64,000 nucleotides of DNA from JAKZVK01 sp965237575. Lineage in GTDB: Bacteria; Acidobacteriota; Terriglobia; Bryobacterales; UBA6623. The position numbers and the translations under genes are program-made. The stretch is taken from NCBI GenBank assembly GCA_965237575.1, contig CBDEGI010000003.1, forward strand, positions 682,001 through 746,000. Reading direction: 5' to 3'. Of this stretch, positions 8,761 through 19,485 are shown piece after piece. Position 1 is the stretch's first letter, and every line of letters begins with the position of its first letter. Below the pieces are notes generated by a model. The model had not been told where the DNA came from. It did not search any database and worked only from the letters and a program-made list of their open reading frames with translations.

Positions 8761-11018
8761 CTACTGGATGAGTTGTCGGTAGACGTGCCGGGCTTCGCTG
8801 ATGGCCGACCTCAGCTCCTCCGCTCCCTGGCGGAAAGCAGTGGCATTCTCCCAGTTGCCTTGGCGGCCGTCGCCGATGCCCTCGCCCTTGGCGTCCAGGA
8901 GTTGCTCGACTTCGTTCAGGCTTCGGAGCCGTTTTTCGACCAGCCTTGGCGCTTCCTCGCGGTTCCAGTGGGGATCGTTGCCTACGGTGACGTAGATCGG
9001 CGTTGTGTGAGCGCCGATCTGGCCGTCGCTCATCGTGCGCGCGGCGATCCAAAGGCCGTGTTCGAGCGGCAGGCTCAGTTCGAGGGTGCCCTCTTTCGCT
9101 TTGCGCGAGGAAGAGTGGATGACTTCGCCATTGGCGACGATCTCGAGTTGCTCGAATGGGATGCGGGAGTCGCCGATGGTCGCCCTGGCCCGGATGGCCA
9201 GCTTGTCGCCGGCGTCGCGTTTGATCTGCGCGCCGGGAAGCTCGCCATCGACCGTGAACTCGAGCATCGGCCCCACGGTCACAAAGGTACGGCCGTTCTT
9301 GAGCGCGCCGAACCACTCGTCGGGGTCGAACGGGCCGCCGGTGTGTGCGTAAACGCGCGAGTCACCGACAGTCGCTCCCTGGCGCGCACCCCAGGGGACG
9401 TCGCTCCCCCCGGCAGCCGTCAGACGGAAGCCGAGATTGAGAAACTCGTAATAGAAGTCGACTCCGATCCTGCCAAACTCGCAGATCTCGACAAAGTCGA
9501 CCTTGCCCCGCGCGATGCTGATCGCCATGTCGCGATCGACGAGGAAGAGGCCGTCGTGGACGTGGGCGTACCCCGTTAGGCCGCCGATGCGGTGGACTTC
9601 GTCGAAGACTTTGCCGTACAGGTAGTAGCTCGGTTCGAAGCGAACGGGCCGGGGCAGGTTGAGGCTGATCGTGTGACCGATCACGCTGGTGCGCGGGTCC
9701 TCTTGTCCGGGGACGAGGGACAGGCGAGGCCAGTTGGCGCGCCCCTTCTTGCCCCAGGCACGCTGCTCGAAAAAGGTCTCCCGAGCATCTCCCATACGGA
9801 GGATGTTCCCCATGCGCAGGTCCTCCGCCTGCGTCCACAGTCGAAGGCGCTCGTCGGCGGCGGGATCGAGGCGTTCGTAGTGGATGTGGCAGTCGCCGGA
9901 GTGCCAACCCCGTGATGACATGTCGGTCCATCGCTTGAGGCGAATGGTGTGGGGCAGAGTGGATGCATCTTCGACAGTGACTCGATCGTCCACGGCGACA
10001 TACTCCGGCCCCTTCGAGGCCAGGATGCGATACTCGCCGGGCGGAAGGTCAACCTCGAAAGCGCCTCGCACGAAGAAGGCACGGTCGAAGCCTTGGTCCC
10101 CGGGCCAGTATTTAGCGTTGACGAGATTGCGGAACTTGGTGGCCGTATAGTGGAACCCACCCCCGGAGAAATCGAGGGCGGATTCGGGGATGACCAAGCG
10201 CCCTCCTTCCGAGTAGACAGCGACGGTTGCCTCCGTGGGCTCGCCGGCATCGCCGAGAACGCGGAACCGCGTGGCGTAGGTCGGCGGACGGAGGTTCGGA
10301 TCTGCAGTGCGAGTTGGTCGGCGCCGGATCGCAGGACGAGGGTGCGTCGATCGTTTCCGGTGGCATTTCCGGTGGGGATGTTGTTGAGCACAATGGCCCC
10401 GAAGAAGTTTCCATCCGGGAAGTCGATGCCGGCCGGGGATTCGTCGCCGAAGTCGACCTGGCGGGTTTCGAATGCGGGGCGTTGCTGCGGGTTGCCCTGC
10501 CGGTAGACGACAAAGAGCGTGTCACCAAAAGGAGCGGTGATTTCGAGTTGTTCGTCAGCTTGTTGGTCAGCGGTGTGTGTCCAGCGGGTCAGGCCGGGGA
10601 GTTCGCCGAGGGCTGCAGCGACTTGACGCGCCCCTTCGGCGTACGCTCGGTCGACTTCCGTGAGTCCGGCTTTCACTTCGGCGGGTGACACATTGTTGCG
10701 GTAGCGGAGCAGTAAGCCGCGCCGGCGATTGGCGGCGTCGAACCGCGCGACGGCTTCATAGATGCGCGACTTGGTGGACGAGGCAATCGTTTCGGGATGG
10801 TTGTCGAGCAGAAAGCGGGCGAAGTTTGCGGCGTCGGATGCGACGCGCAGCCAAGTGGCGTCGATCTTCGGGGCGGCTTCCGAGGCGCTTGCCTGGTGAA
10901 GCCGCCCAGGTTGCCAGGTGTTGGCGATCCAAAGGGCGGCGGCCGCCAGCAAGAGCGAGCGAAGGACAATCGGTTTTCTGAATACAGATTGCACAGCTCC
11001 TAGCTTGACGGAGCGCAC
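8761..11018 (-). pseudogene. CehA/McbA-family metallohydrolase, frameshifted
   Basis: An N-terminal signal-anchored region (VLRSLLLAAAALWIANTW) is read in one frame from about 11018 to 10285. The catalytic half follows in another frame down to 8761. The join lies at about 10268-10285: only after a one-base shift does VLGDAGEPTEATVAVYSEGG continue into VIPESALDFSGGGF. The second half holds the PHP-like metal motifs GDCHIHYERL, GYAHVHDG and EICEFG, then GSDVPWGA, matching CehA/McbA carbamate-hydrolase relatives. Intact length would be about 750 residues. Start choice is uncertain (GTG 11018 used). It lies upstream of the SelA-like gene on the same strand, 237 bp away. Confidence 0.75.
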
Positions 11019-11278
11019 CCTTGCGATGTGTGGCTACCCGTCTATGAAGAGTCCGTAAAGCGCAGCTCCTCTGTCCTGATGGGACACGCCCTTGAGTACG
11101 ACATCGCCAACGTCGTCGACTCCCAATTCACCGTCGTCGCCAAAATCCAAAAGAGGTACCTCCGCGCCGACTAGTGCTTGCCAACCGTACGGTTACGCGT
11201 ACGACCGCTACGACAACCGCGGCGTTATCGACAGCCCTGGCGTCCTCGGGGGAGGTGCTTACGTGACCCTCCACCCCC
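11019..11278. other. short intergenic region with a possible gene remnant
   Basis: On the plus strand an open stretch from about 11022 to TAG at 11172-11174 reads CDVWLPVYEES ... FTVVAKIQKRYLRAD without a start codon. It vaguely resembles the end of secreted acidobacterial proteins, but the match is too weak to name. Confidence 0.2.
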
Positions 11279-14247
11279 TCACCTCAACACAGACTCGGGC
11301 GGACGCGGAGGACTCTTCACGTCGTACCCCTCCTTTTCCGCCCAGTCGACGAAGTCCCAAAAGTCGACTTGAAACTCGCCGTCTTTGTCTCGTTCGCCAA
11401 AAGGATCGTCTTTCAACTCAGCAATCCGCTCGATAAGCGCCGAGCGGTGCCGGGATGAGCACGTGGGCCACTTCAGCACGTCAATAATTCGCTGAATGGA
11501 CACTTTCTCATCACGGGATAGCGGCCCTGCCGTAGAACAGGGTGGTTCGATCAAGCTTTTGATGCGAGGCAGCATCCGGGCCAAATGGGCTGCTGCCTGG
11601 TCGGCGGGCAGCTTCTCCCCCAGACTCCCCAGCCCCGACGCGAGGCAACTGATTGCTGTCGGTCGTCTTTTCCATGGCCGCCACCAGCCGTTGCGCCAAC
11701 GGCGGGTGGTTCGATCAAGCTTTTGATGCGAGGCAGCACTCCCCAGGACGCCAACTGATCGCGGTCGGTCGTCTTTTCCATGGCCGCTGCCTGGTGCGCG
11801 GCGGGCAGCTTCTCCCCCAGACTCCCCAGACCCGACGCGAGATAGAACAACTGAGTGCTGTCGGTCGTCTTTTCCATGGCCGCCACCAGCCGTTGCGCCA
11901 ACGGCGCGGCTTGCGCGGCGGGCAGCTTCTCCCCCAGACTCCCCAGACCCGACGCGAGAGATCTCAACTGACCGCTGTCGGTCTGACGCGGTTTTTCCAT
12001 GGCCGCCACCAGGAAGTGGGGCGTAATGGACCGTTCCTTGTCCAAACTCAGGACCAAGGACGCGCACGCTTCGATGGCCGCCACCAGGAAGTGGGGCGTA
12101 ATGGACCGTTCCTTGTCCAAACTCAGGACCAAGGACGCGCACGCTTCGATACGGTCATCGTCCTCCGGAACCTCGGGAAAGCAGCCCGCACGGAAGAGGC
12201 TTGCTCGGAGCACATCTTCCACGACCTTCAGGCGCAAGTCACGATTGGCTCCAACGACTGCTTGCACCACACGATCGCTTCGCGGATCCCCGAAGCCAAT
12301 CTCAAGATTGAACAGCTTGGCATTGGCGGGTGATTCCAAAGCTGTCTGGATGACCCCAAGGCGAACCGCCTCTGAGCTGTGGGTAATTTCCCACAGAGTC
12401 TCGGCTTCCGTAGTGGTCATTTCATCCCGGACACCAATCTCCGCGAAGAGGCCTTGCGCCTGCTGATCGGTCCACCAAAGCGAACCGCCGTACGCTGCCA
12501 TGACGGCCAGTGCCACCCAGAAATTCAAGACGAGCCGCGCAGTGCTCCAAGCAGCAAACCGGCCGTGCGGGGCATATCGGACTCTTCCGCGCAAGCTCTC
12601 CCACGCGATGCGCACTTGATCCCATGGTCCCAGCAGTGCCTTCCAACCGTTCCACAAGCTCGCCGCCCGCTCGAAGTTGCGCGCCGCGTCGTTCAAGCGG
12701 TGCTGCCAGCGGCTCTCCCGGCGGTCCAACTCGATCACACCGCGGGCAAGGTAGTCATGATCGAGCTGCCAAACGGGCGACGACCGGCCCGGCTCCAGAC
12801 GATCCCGAACGATGTCGTTTTGCTTGAGATACTCCAAGGCGTCCTGGAGTGGCCCTTTCGGGTCGGTACCGCTGCTCCCCTCGCTCCGCCCTGGCCTTTG
12901 CCCCGAGGTGTCGAGGACCTTGAAAAGCTGTTCCTGGCCGACCGCGATCGTTTTCTCCGTTTCGCGATCGACCATGCGAAGCAAGACACGCCGCACCTGG
13001 CCGGCTTCCAATCCATTGGCTGTGGCGGCGTCGGAGACGCGATCGCCAATGTGGGACGCCTCGAGGCCCACCAGCCCGCCCTTGGCTTCATAGGCGCCCA
13101 CGGTCAACGGCCTCAACGCGGGCAGGCTCTGAAAAGCCACCCGCATCTGAATGGGCAAGACCCTGCCTGCTTCTTCCAGGTCGTCGCACAGTCGCTCCTC
13201 TAGCTGCGTCCAGCCCCGATCGCGATGGGCGACGACATGGCCGGACGTGGCCGCCTCGAGCAGTTGGCGCGCAACACCGCGCTCGAGCCGGGGAAGGTAG
13301 TATCGCTCCCCGGCAACGAACCGGACGCAGTCCATGCCCCATTGCATTTCGAGCCGCGTCGCAAACAGGCAGTGGAGCTTGCCCTCGGCGACGAGGGCGC
13401 CGATCGAGTCCCACAGAGGGTTCTGTGCGCGCAATTCCTCCACCGACAGAACCCTTCCGCTACCACCCGGGATGAATTTGCCGCGGTGCGGCGTGAGGTA
13501 ATCGTCGAACTGATCGAGGAGCAAGACCGGAAGGCGGCCGAGCTTGTCATGGAGGCTCTGCAGGCTGGGAAGCAATTGCTCCGATTGCAGCGGCTTGCGG
13601 ACGCCGAGTTCCTGACGCGTCTGGTCGTCGAGAACCTGGTCGAGCTCGCGCGTCAGCTTCTCCCGGGGGCCGGCCTCCCAATCGGTCCCCCAGTAGTCCA
13701 TGTAGATTGCCACCAGACGTGGGTCCTTCCTTAGCTCCGGCAAGACCCCCTTGGTCAGCAGCGACGACTTTCCCGCACCCGACTCGCCCACCAGCCAAAC
13801 GAGGGAACGCTCCTTCAGGTCTCTTGACAGTTGCTCGACATCCGCGTCCCGCCCTTCGAAAGCATCCGAGATCCGCTGGATTGGCGTGGGATCGGCGAAA
13901 TATGATTTGTGCCGCCGAGTCCGTACCCAGGCCCATACAACGGCCACGATCAACAAACCGATCGATACCAGCAGGCCTTCGTCGGTATACACCCTCAAGG
14001 GCGAGTTGGGCTGGAATTGGCTGAGAAAGGCGATCGCACCAAGCAGGATCGCTGCCAGCAGAAGGAGAAGAGCAGGTGGTCCTTTGACGTTCTCGACAAC
14101 AAACCAGAAAATCTCTGACACGAATCCCCATGGCGACTGTGCCCCGGAGGATGGCTTGGGGCGTTCCGGCGGCGAAGGTTCTGGGGCCGCCGCCGGTGCC
14201 TGGGCGCGGGTGGGAGCTGCAGAACCGGGACTTCCGTTGGAACTCAC
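11279..14247 (-). pseudogene. membrane-bound STAND-like NTPase with degenerate C-terminal repeats (frameshifted)
   Basis: Residues 1-40 are Pro/Ala-rich; 46-75 and 91-108 are membrane segments. A P-loop NTPase follows with Walker A GESGAGKSS (Lys160) and Walker B LPVLLLDQFDD (241-249), resembling the nSTAND modules of conflict and signalling proteins. Another membrane helix is at about 573-591. From residue 700 the protein is repetitive: a 25-residue unit is duplicated exactly in tandem (12001-12150), then units of the type LASGLGSLGEKLPAAQAAPLAQRLVAAMEKTTD. The repeats change frame at about 11700 and again at about 11655. Only then does a unique tail (SRDEKVSIQRIIDVLKWP ... FWDFVDWAEKEG) reach the stop at 11279. 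The first frame alone gives 898 residues. Repeats may be scrambled in the genome or by assembly. Confidence 0.7.
12001..12150. repeat. 75-bp exact tandem duplication in the NTPase gene
   Basis: 12001-12075 and 12076-12150 are identical. The unit is 25 codons, so the frame is kept. It encodes EACASLVLSLDKERS-ITPHFLVAA and marks the start of the repeat zone, where further imperfect units (11540-12000) repeat GGCAGCTTCTCCCCCAGACT and TTTTCCATGGCCGC. Confidence 0.9.
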
Positions 14248-14478
14248 AATGCTCCCTTTGTGGTGGCGGGGGCCGCTCGAAAATCTGCGCAGATTATCGC
14301 ACAGATTCGGGCGAGACTTAATCCAGGGAGATCAGAGTAAAGGAGCGTAAAGGGCACGGAGCCCTTTTTGGAACAGACGAGGGACAGCCGCCGGACTCAC
14401 GGAATGCCCGTGCGCGACTCGATGTCGCGCCGCACCTCCGCAACGAAACGCTCAGGGATCGACACGACCGTACCCGGG

Positions 14479-14685
14479 AGTCACAGATTCTCAAGATTAA
14501 TTTCTCCCATCCTTTCAATCAGTTAGCCTTTCAGTCACCCCGCCGGCCCCACCACCGAGTCGTATACTGGGGGCGAGGAAACGATGGCAGCCATTGCACC
14601 AGCATTCGGAAGCGCGTACGGTGCAAGCGCGACAAACTCACACCACAGCGCCGGCCCAGATCGCGAACCCCGCAGGGGTGGCCCA
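14479..14685 (+). repeat. 207-bp direct repeat, left copy
   Basis: Closely similar to 15315-15521 throughout, 836 bp away in the same orientation. It consists of the leader module, a short frame starting MAAIAPAFGSAYGAS, and a palindromic end GAACCCCGCAGGGGTGGCC. The pair brackets the RHH gene. Confidence 0.8.
14481..14580 (+). promoter_or_regulatory. leader module copy 1
   Basis: Landmarks are TCACAGATTCTCAA (14481), ATCCTTTCAA with AGTTAG about 40 bases on, then TATACT at 14563 and GAGGAA at 14575, four bases before ATG 14584. TATACT could be a -10 box and GAGGAA a ribosome binding site. Seven other copies in the window keep the same spacing. Confidence 0.65.
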
Positions 14686-14786
14686 TTACAGCATCCGTTT
14701 CACGACCTCCTCAAGAGATTCCGGCGGCGAACCGCGCGGCTTGGGCGTAGGGTCCGGCATGGGCGTCCTCCAGGGTGGGGGCTGGT

Positions 14787-14996
14787 TCAGAACAGGATAT
14801 CCTTCAGCACCGCGCCTTCCTTATCCGTGATAGAGAGTCTCTTCTCGCTGCCGCTCTTGACGCCTTCCTCGTGGAGGTAGTTGTAGAGGGCCAGAGCCCT
14901 GCGGATCACGTCCCGCTTGGTGGTGTCCTCCTCGTGAGCCAGCTTCTTGAGGATCTTGTCGCCCTGTTCGGGGAACTCGATGGTGAGTCTTGGCAT
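14787..14996 (-). CDS. ribbon-helix-helix (CopG-like) DNA-binding protein
   Basis: A 69-residue protein from ATG 14996 behind GGAAGG. MPRLTIEFPEQ is the beta ribbon, and DKILKKLAHEEDTTKRDVIRRALALYNYLHEEG the two helices of an RHH fold; the rest is charged. Such proteins are usually antitoxins or small repressors, but no toxin-like gene is adjacent. It is more AT-rich than its neighbours and is bracketed by the two 207-bp direct repeats, suggesting it came in as cargo. Confidence 0.75.
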   Translation of the reverse strand: MPRLTIEFPEQGDKILKKLAHEEDTTKRDVIRRALALYNYLHEEGVKSGSEKRLSITDKEGAVLKDILF

Positions 14997-15040
14997 TGCA
15001 CGTACCTTCCCATGCATCAAAATAATGCTGGTTCAATGCT

Positions 15041-15069
15041 ATTATAGCACTGTTCTAATGCATAGTAAA
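15041..15069 (-). promoter_or_regulatory. sigma70-like promoter of the RHH gene
   Basis: On the minus strand a perfect TATAAT (15041-15046) lies 17 bp from TTTACT (15064-15069), about 45 bp upstream of the RHH start. The -35 box is weak. Confidence 0.5.
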
Positions 15070-15314
15070 CTACAATCTTCCCTGTCTCACACTGCTTGCA
15101 GCCCCGCACACACAACGAAGTCAATCTCTCTTAAGCCCTGTGGAATCAATTCGTTGCAAGAGCAATCAGGGCTGCCGGCCACCCTCCTCAGCGGCCAAAG
15201 GACGAAGGAACCCAATCCATCCGCCTCCACCTGCGCTCCACTCTCCAGTTCCGGGGGCTGATCCTTCCAAGGCATAGCGGCACGGATAGGCACCGAATCC
15301 ACCCCCTCCCCAGG

Positions 15315-15521
15315 AGTCACGGATTCTCAAAAACAATTTCCCCTATCCTTTCAAGCACTTACGTCTCCAGCCACCCCGCCGGCCCCACCACCGGCCCTTA
15401 TACTGGGGGCGAGGAAACGATGGCAGCCATTGCACCAGCATTCGGAAGCGCGTACGGTGCAAGCGCTACCAACCCACACCACGGCGCCGGCCCAGATCGC
15501 GAACCCCGCGGGGGTGGCCCA
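15315..15521 (+). repeat. 207-bp direct repeat, right copy
   Basis: Matches 14479-14685. Its short frame (MAAIAPAFGSAYGAS, ATG 15420) happens to stay open into the following aminotransferase gene. Downstream (15521-15600) are two more hairpins, AGCCCTGGGTGTAAACCCAGGG and GAGCCCTGCAAGGGCGGCTC type, in the REP-like style common in this phylum. Confidence 0.8.
15317..15416 (+). promoter_or_regulatory. leader module copy 2
   Basis: TCACGGATTCTCAA at 15317, ATCCTTTCAAGCACTTA ending near 15361, TATACT at 15399 and GAGGAA at 15411, followed by ATG 15420. Distance from the first landmark to TATACT is 82 bp, exactly as in copy 1. Confidence 0.65.
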
Positions 15522-15920
15522 AATAACAGCCCTGGGTGTAAACCCAGGGACACCGATCCCCACCAACATCTCTGGAGCCCTGCAAGGGCGGCTCAACTAG
15601 CGCTGCTGCTGAGACCGATGACGCACGCCCACCCAACTGACCCCAGGCCGATTACAGTCGACCCGTGTCGCCGCCCAGGGCAGCCACCCACGCGTCGAGC
15701 TTCCGCACATCCCCTCAGAAGGCCCCAAAACCGCGCCAAATCCTGCCAAATCAAGACACGGATCACCTGGCAGAGCACCGTCCACAACGACCGAGCGCCT
15801 ATGCAGACCGAAACGAACCCAATCCCGCCGGCAGCCGCTACCCGCCGGGTTGGTTTGCGGTTGGATACAATTCGGAGACAGCGGGGCGGGGGTCAGGTAC
15901 CCGCCGACGGAGGCGACAGC

Positions 15921-16853
15921 ATGGGTGAGTCGAAGGGCGTTGCATACCAAAACGGGAACTACCTGCCGGTCGGAGAGGCGACCATTCCGATCCTCGACCC
16001 GGCCTTCACCAAGAGCGATGTCGTGTTCGACGTCGTCACCGTCTGGGACCGCAGCTTCTTCCGCCTCGACGATCACCTCGCGCGCTTCCGCGCCTCGTGC
16101 GCATACGTCCGCATGACGCCGCCCCATTCCGAGGACGAGATCAAGAACATCCTGGCGCAGTGCGTCGAGCACGCCGGCTTCTCGGCGGCGATGGTCTACA
16201 TGCTGTGCACGCGCGGACGCTACGGGGGCGGAGTTGCTTTCGGCGACCCGCGCACCTGCGTGAATGAGTTCACGGCCTATTCGGTCCCCTATTACTGGGT
16301 GGTGCCGAAGGAGTGCATGGAGACCGGCGCGCACCTGTGGATCACCGAGACGCGCCGCGCGCCCGATGCCGCCATCAACCAGCGCGTCAAGAACTTCAAC
16401 CGCATGGACCTGACCCGCGCCCAGTTCGAGGCCTTCGACGCCGGGGCCGACGCGCCCGTGCTGCTCTCCACCAGCGGCTTCCTCACCGAGGGGCCCGGCT
16501 TCAACGTGTGGATCATCCGCGGCGGCAAAGCACTCACGCCGGGCAGCAACCTGCTCGAAGGCATCACGCGCCTCACCACGTTCGACCTCTGCCGGCAGAT
16601 CGGCCTCGACGCCGAAACCGCCGACCTCACGTTCGAAGACCTGGCCGGCGCGGACGAGGCGTTTCTGTCGTCATCCGGTGGCGGCCTGATCCCGATCACG
16701 CGCGTCAACGACCGCACCATCGGCGACGGCAAGCCCGGACCCACGTCGCGGCGGCTCGGCGATCTCTATTGGCGGAAGCGCGCCCAAGGCTGGCACGCTA
16801 CCCCCATGGCCGAGTTGCTGGCCTTGCCGGAAGCGGCCGTCGTTTCCGGCTAG
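15921..16853 (+). CDS. class IV aminotransferase (branched-chain/D-amino acid/(R)-amine type)
   Basis: A 310-residue PLP enzyme transferring amino groups between an amine or amino acid and a 2-oxo acid. The opening (NGNYLPVGEATIPILDPAF-x-x-SDVVFDV) and FFRLDDHLARF fit fold-type IV transaminases, including (R)-amine transaminases. The PLP lysine is Lys157 in QRVKNFNRMD. TEGPGFNVWII and the GITR-x-T-T block complete the site. ATG 15921 is chosen because GGAGG lies seven bases upstream and the family begins here, although the frame stays open back to 15420. No biosynthetic partner is adjacent. Substrate cannot be fixed between branched-chain, D-amino acid or amine. Confidence 0.85.
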   Translation: MGESKGVAYQNGNYLPVGEATIPILDPAFTKSDVVFDVVTVWDRSFFRLDDHLARFRASCAYVRMTPPHSEDEIKNILAQCVEHAGFSAAMVYMLCTRGRYGGGVAFGDPRTCVNEFTAYSVPYYWVVPKECMETGAHLWITETRRAPDAAINQRVKNFNRMDLTRAQFEAFDAGADAPVLLSTSGFLTEGPGFNVWIIRGGKALTPGSNLLEGITRLTTFDLCRQIGLDAETADLTFEDLAGADEAFLSSSGGGLIPITRVNDRTIGDGKPGPTSRRLGDLYWRKRAQGWHATPMAELLALPEAAVVSG

Positions 16854-17203
16854 ACCGTTCAGGGTAAACTGCTGCACTGCGGGCAACGAGGATTTGTTCT
16901 CGTTAGGTGGCGGTTTTACATCCAACAAAGTAGGGGCACGGCATGCCGTGCCCGGCGCCGTCGCGAACGGATGACTTGACCCGAACACGGGCACAGCATG
17001 CTGTGCCCCTACCTTTCGGTTCAGCAGAGGTAGAATCGCTCGCGGGTAAATCCGGTCGGTTCGGCTCCCGAGGGCCCGCCGGCTGGGGAACAGTTTTTCG
17101 CGTCCACCCGTCGAGCACTGAACGTTCTCTGGGCTCCAGAACCGTTCGAGAGAACGTTAGGGTTCGTGCCGGACCGCTCCCTCGCGGTCAACGGCTCGGT
17201 TGC
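16854..17203. other. intergenic region with paired palindromes and a REP-like repeat
   Basis: Holds GGGCACGGCATGCCGTGCCC (16934-16953) and GGGCACAGCATGCTGTGCCC (16989-17008). With their flanks (AAAGTAGGGGCAC and GTGCCCCTACCTTT) they are mirror images, like a BIME. The 20-bp palindrome recurs exactly at 36020-36039. At 17163-17202 a repeat with GTGCCGGACCGCTCCCT ... CGGCTCGGTT recurs at 36312-36352. A weak stem AACGAG/CTCGTT follows the aminotransferase. Confidence 0.7.
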
Positions 17204-18157
<954 letters not shown>

Positions 18158-18163
18158 GCGGCC

Positions 18164-18598
18164 TTAGATCTGCCAGTTGACGGCGCGACGCGAGTGTTTC
18201 TCCTGCCGGCGGCGCACGAGGTCGGCGAACGTGGTTCCGTCGAGGACGCCGGAGAGCGCCTCATCGGCTCGCTGCCACAAGTCGGTGAAGGGTGAGTCGG
18301 CTGGGTGGCCGGCCTCGTCCTTGCGCTCGGCGGTGGAGAACGGGCCCTCGATGTGTCGTAGCACGTCGCCGACCGTAATGGCGTCGGCGGCGCGGGCGAG
18401 GTAGTATCCGCCGCTGGCGCCGCGCCGCGAGCCCAGGAACCCGCCTTGCTTGAGCTGCGAGAGGATCAGCTCCAGGAACTTCTGTGGGATCGACTGCCGC
18501 GAGGCGATCTCAGCGATCTTCACCGGCTCGGCGCTCGAGCGTGAACACAGCTCGAACACCGCCCGCAGCGCGTAATTCCCTTTGACCGAGACGTTCAT
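18164..18598 (-). CDS. Rrf2-family transcriptional regulator (CymR-like)
   Basis: A 144-residue winged-helix repressor: MNVSVKGNYALRAVFELC, IAEIASRQSIPQKFLELILSQLKQGGFLGSRRGASGGYYLAR are diagnostic of the family. It lacks the three cysteines that hold an iron-sulfur cluster in IscR-type members (the segment reads GPFSTAERKDEAGHPADSPF), so it is probably a cluster-free CymR-like regulator. It forms a two-gene operon with cysK. A perfect 8-bp inverted repeat overlaps its 5' leader, so autoregulation is likely. Confidence 0.9.
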   Translation of the reverse strand: MNVSVKGNYALRAVFELCSRSSAEPVKIAEIASRQSIPQKFLELILSQLKQGGFLGSRRGASGGYYLARAADAITVGDVLRHIEGPFSTAERKDEAGHPADSPFTDLWQRADEALSGVLDGTTFADLVRRRQEKHSRRAVNWQI

Positions 18599-18601
18599 CT
18601 G

Positions 18602-18626
18602 AATCTCTATTAAACCACTAGAGATT
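18602..18626 (-). promoter_or_regulatory. probable Rrf2 operator
   Basis: AATCTCTA, 9 bp, TAGAGATT: perfect 8-bp arms placed 3-28 bp before the start codon of the Rrf2 gene. Size and symmetry fit an Rrf2-dimer site, and its place would block transcription of the rrf2-cysK operon. Confidence 0.65.
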
Positions 18627-18662
18627 AGGGTACTGCCGGGGGCGGCGTCAATCGGCGGGGCC

Positions 18663-18752
18663 GTGATTGGTGAATCGTGGATCGTGATTCGTGATTCGTG
18701 ATTCGTGAACCGTGATTGGTGAACCGTGATTGGTGCCGTGAATCGTGATCGG
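18663..18752. repeat. degenerate 7-bp tandem repeat
   Basis: A run of units like GTGATTC/GTGATTG/GTGAACC between the rrf2-cysK promoter and the end of the HTH gene pair. Slippage-prone microsatellite; no coding role seen. Confidence 0.75.
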
Positions 18753-18764
18753 AATGGTGTCCTG

Positions 18765-18995
18765 TCATGGGTGTTCCGCCGACGGGGATGCGGGGTCGGG
18801 TGGCGGGCGATCAGGCCGGTGCACGACGGGTTTGCCGATTTCGGCCAAGTCGTTCTCGTCTAACGCGTCTTTCGGCCCCCAGACCTCTACGTAGTGCCCG
18901 CGGTCCCAGAGGATGACGGCGGTGATCCGCGGCGGGCAGGCGATGCGCTCGGCGCGCTGCACGCGGCGGAGAAGGGTGAGGTGTCGGTCTCTCAT
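18765..18995 (-). CDS. hypothetical 76-aa protein coupled to the HTH gene
   Basis: Its ATG overlaps the stop of the preceding HTH gene (ATGA), a sign of translational coupling. The product begins MRDRHLTLLRRVQRAERIAC and contains ITAVILWDRGHYVEVWGPKDALDENDL, a plausible small alpha/beta core, then a Pro-rich tail. I do not recognise the family. The pairing suggests it acts with the HTH protein. Confidence 0.45.
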   Translation of the reverse strand: MRDRHLTLLRRVQRAERIACPPRITAVILWDRGHYVEVWGPKDALDENDLAEIGKPVVHRPDRPPPDPASPSAEHP

Positions 18996-19414
18996 TCGTC
19001 GCCTCCCACCTGTCCTTCGGCGATGGCCTCTTCGATGCGGGTGAGGCGCTCTTCGATGTCCTCCAACTCGATGGCGCGGTAGGCGTAGTCGAGGTTGGTG
19101 CGGATCCCGCTGACGCGGCTCGCGGCGCTGGATTTGTCGTCGGCGATGATCTGCTGAAGCGAGTCGACCGAGCTGACGGCCATCTGTTGCAGGCGCGCGG
19201 TGGCCTGACCCAGCGCGTTCCGGCGAGCGGCATGCAGGCAGCGCCGGAAGTCTTCGTCTTCGCGGAGCCAGCGAAAAAGAGTCGTGCGGCCGACGTGAGC
19301 CGACTCGGCGGCCTCCTTGATGGTTCGTGTGGTCAAGAGGGCGCCGACGGCGCGCAGTTGGGCGTCCGAGAGTTTGTCGGATGCGTCTTTCGTGGTGTTG
19401 ATTCGATTGGACAT
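18992..19414 (-). CDS. HTH protein of a dispersed family (member 1)
   Basis: About 140 residues from ATG 19414. A helix-turn-helix of the terminase-small-subunit/resolvase-like kind is clear (RTIKEAAESAHVGRTTLFRWLREDEDF). It is followed by a helical segment (ARRNALGQATARLQQMAVSSVDSLQQII) and an acidic coiled-coil end (IEERLTRIEEAIAEG). Relatives in this window are at 48791-49273, a truncated one at 51840-52142 and a fragment at 20435-20545. All four lie behind the same leader module, here at 19486-19574. Function unknown; DNA binding is inferred from the HTH. Confidence 0.65.
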   Translation of the reverse strand: MSNRINTTKDASDKLSDAQLRAVGALLTTRTIKEAAESAHVGRTTLFRWLREDEDFRRCLHAARRNALGQATARLQQMAVSSVDSLQQIIADDKSSAASRVSGIRTNLDYAYRAIELEDIEERLTRIEEAIAEGQVGGDE

Positions 19415-19485
19415 GGTAATGTTCTTTCGTGGCACGATCTGGTACCGTGCCGGGCTTTGGGGTTGGTGATCGTCTCCTCAATCTC

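Noticed and set aside
15420..15920. N-terminal extension of the class IV aminotransferase back to 15420
   Set aside because: The frame is open, but its first part is the repeat-borne MAAIAPAF frame and REP-like hairpins. Family similarity begins at 15921, which has a strong ribosome binding site.
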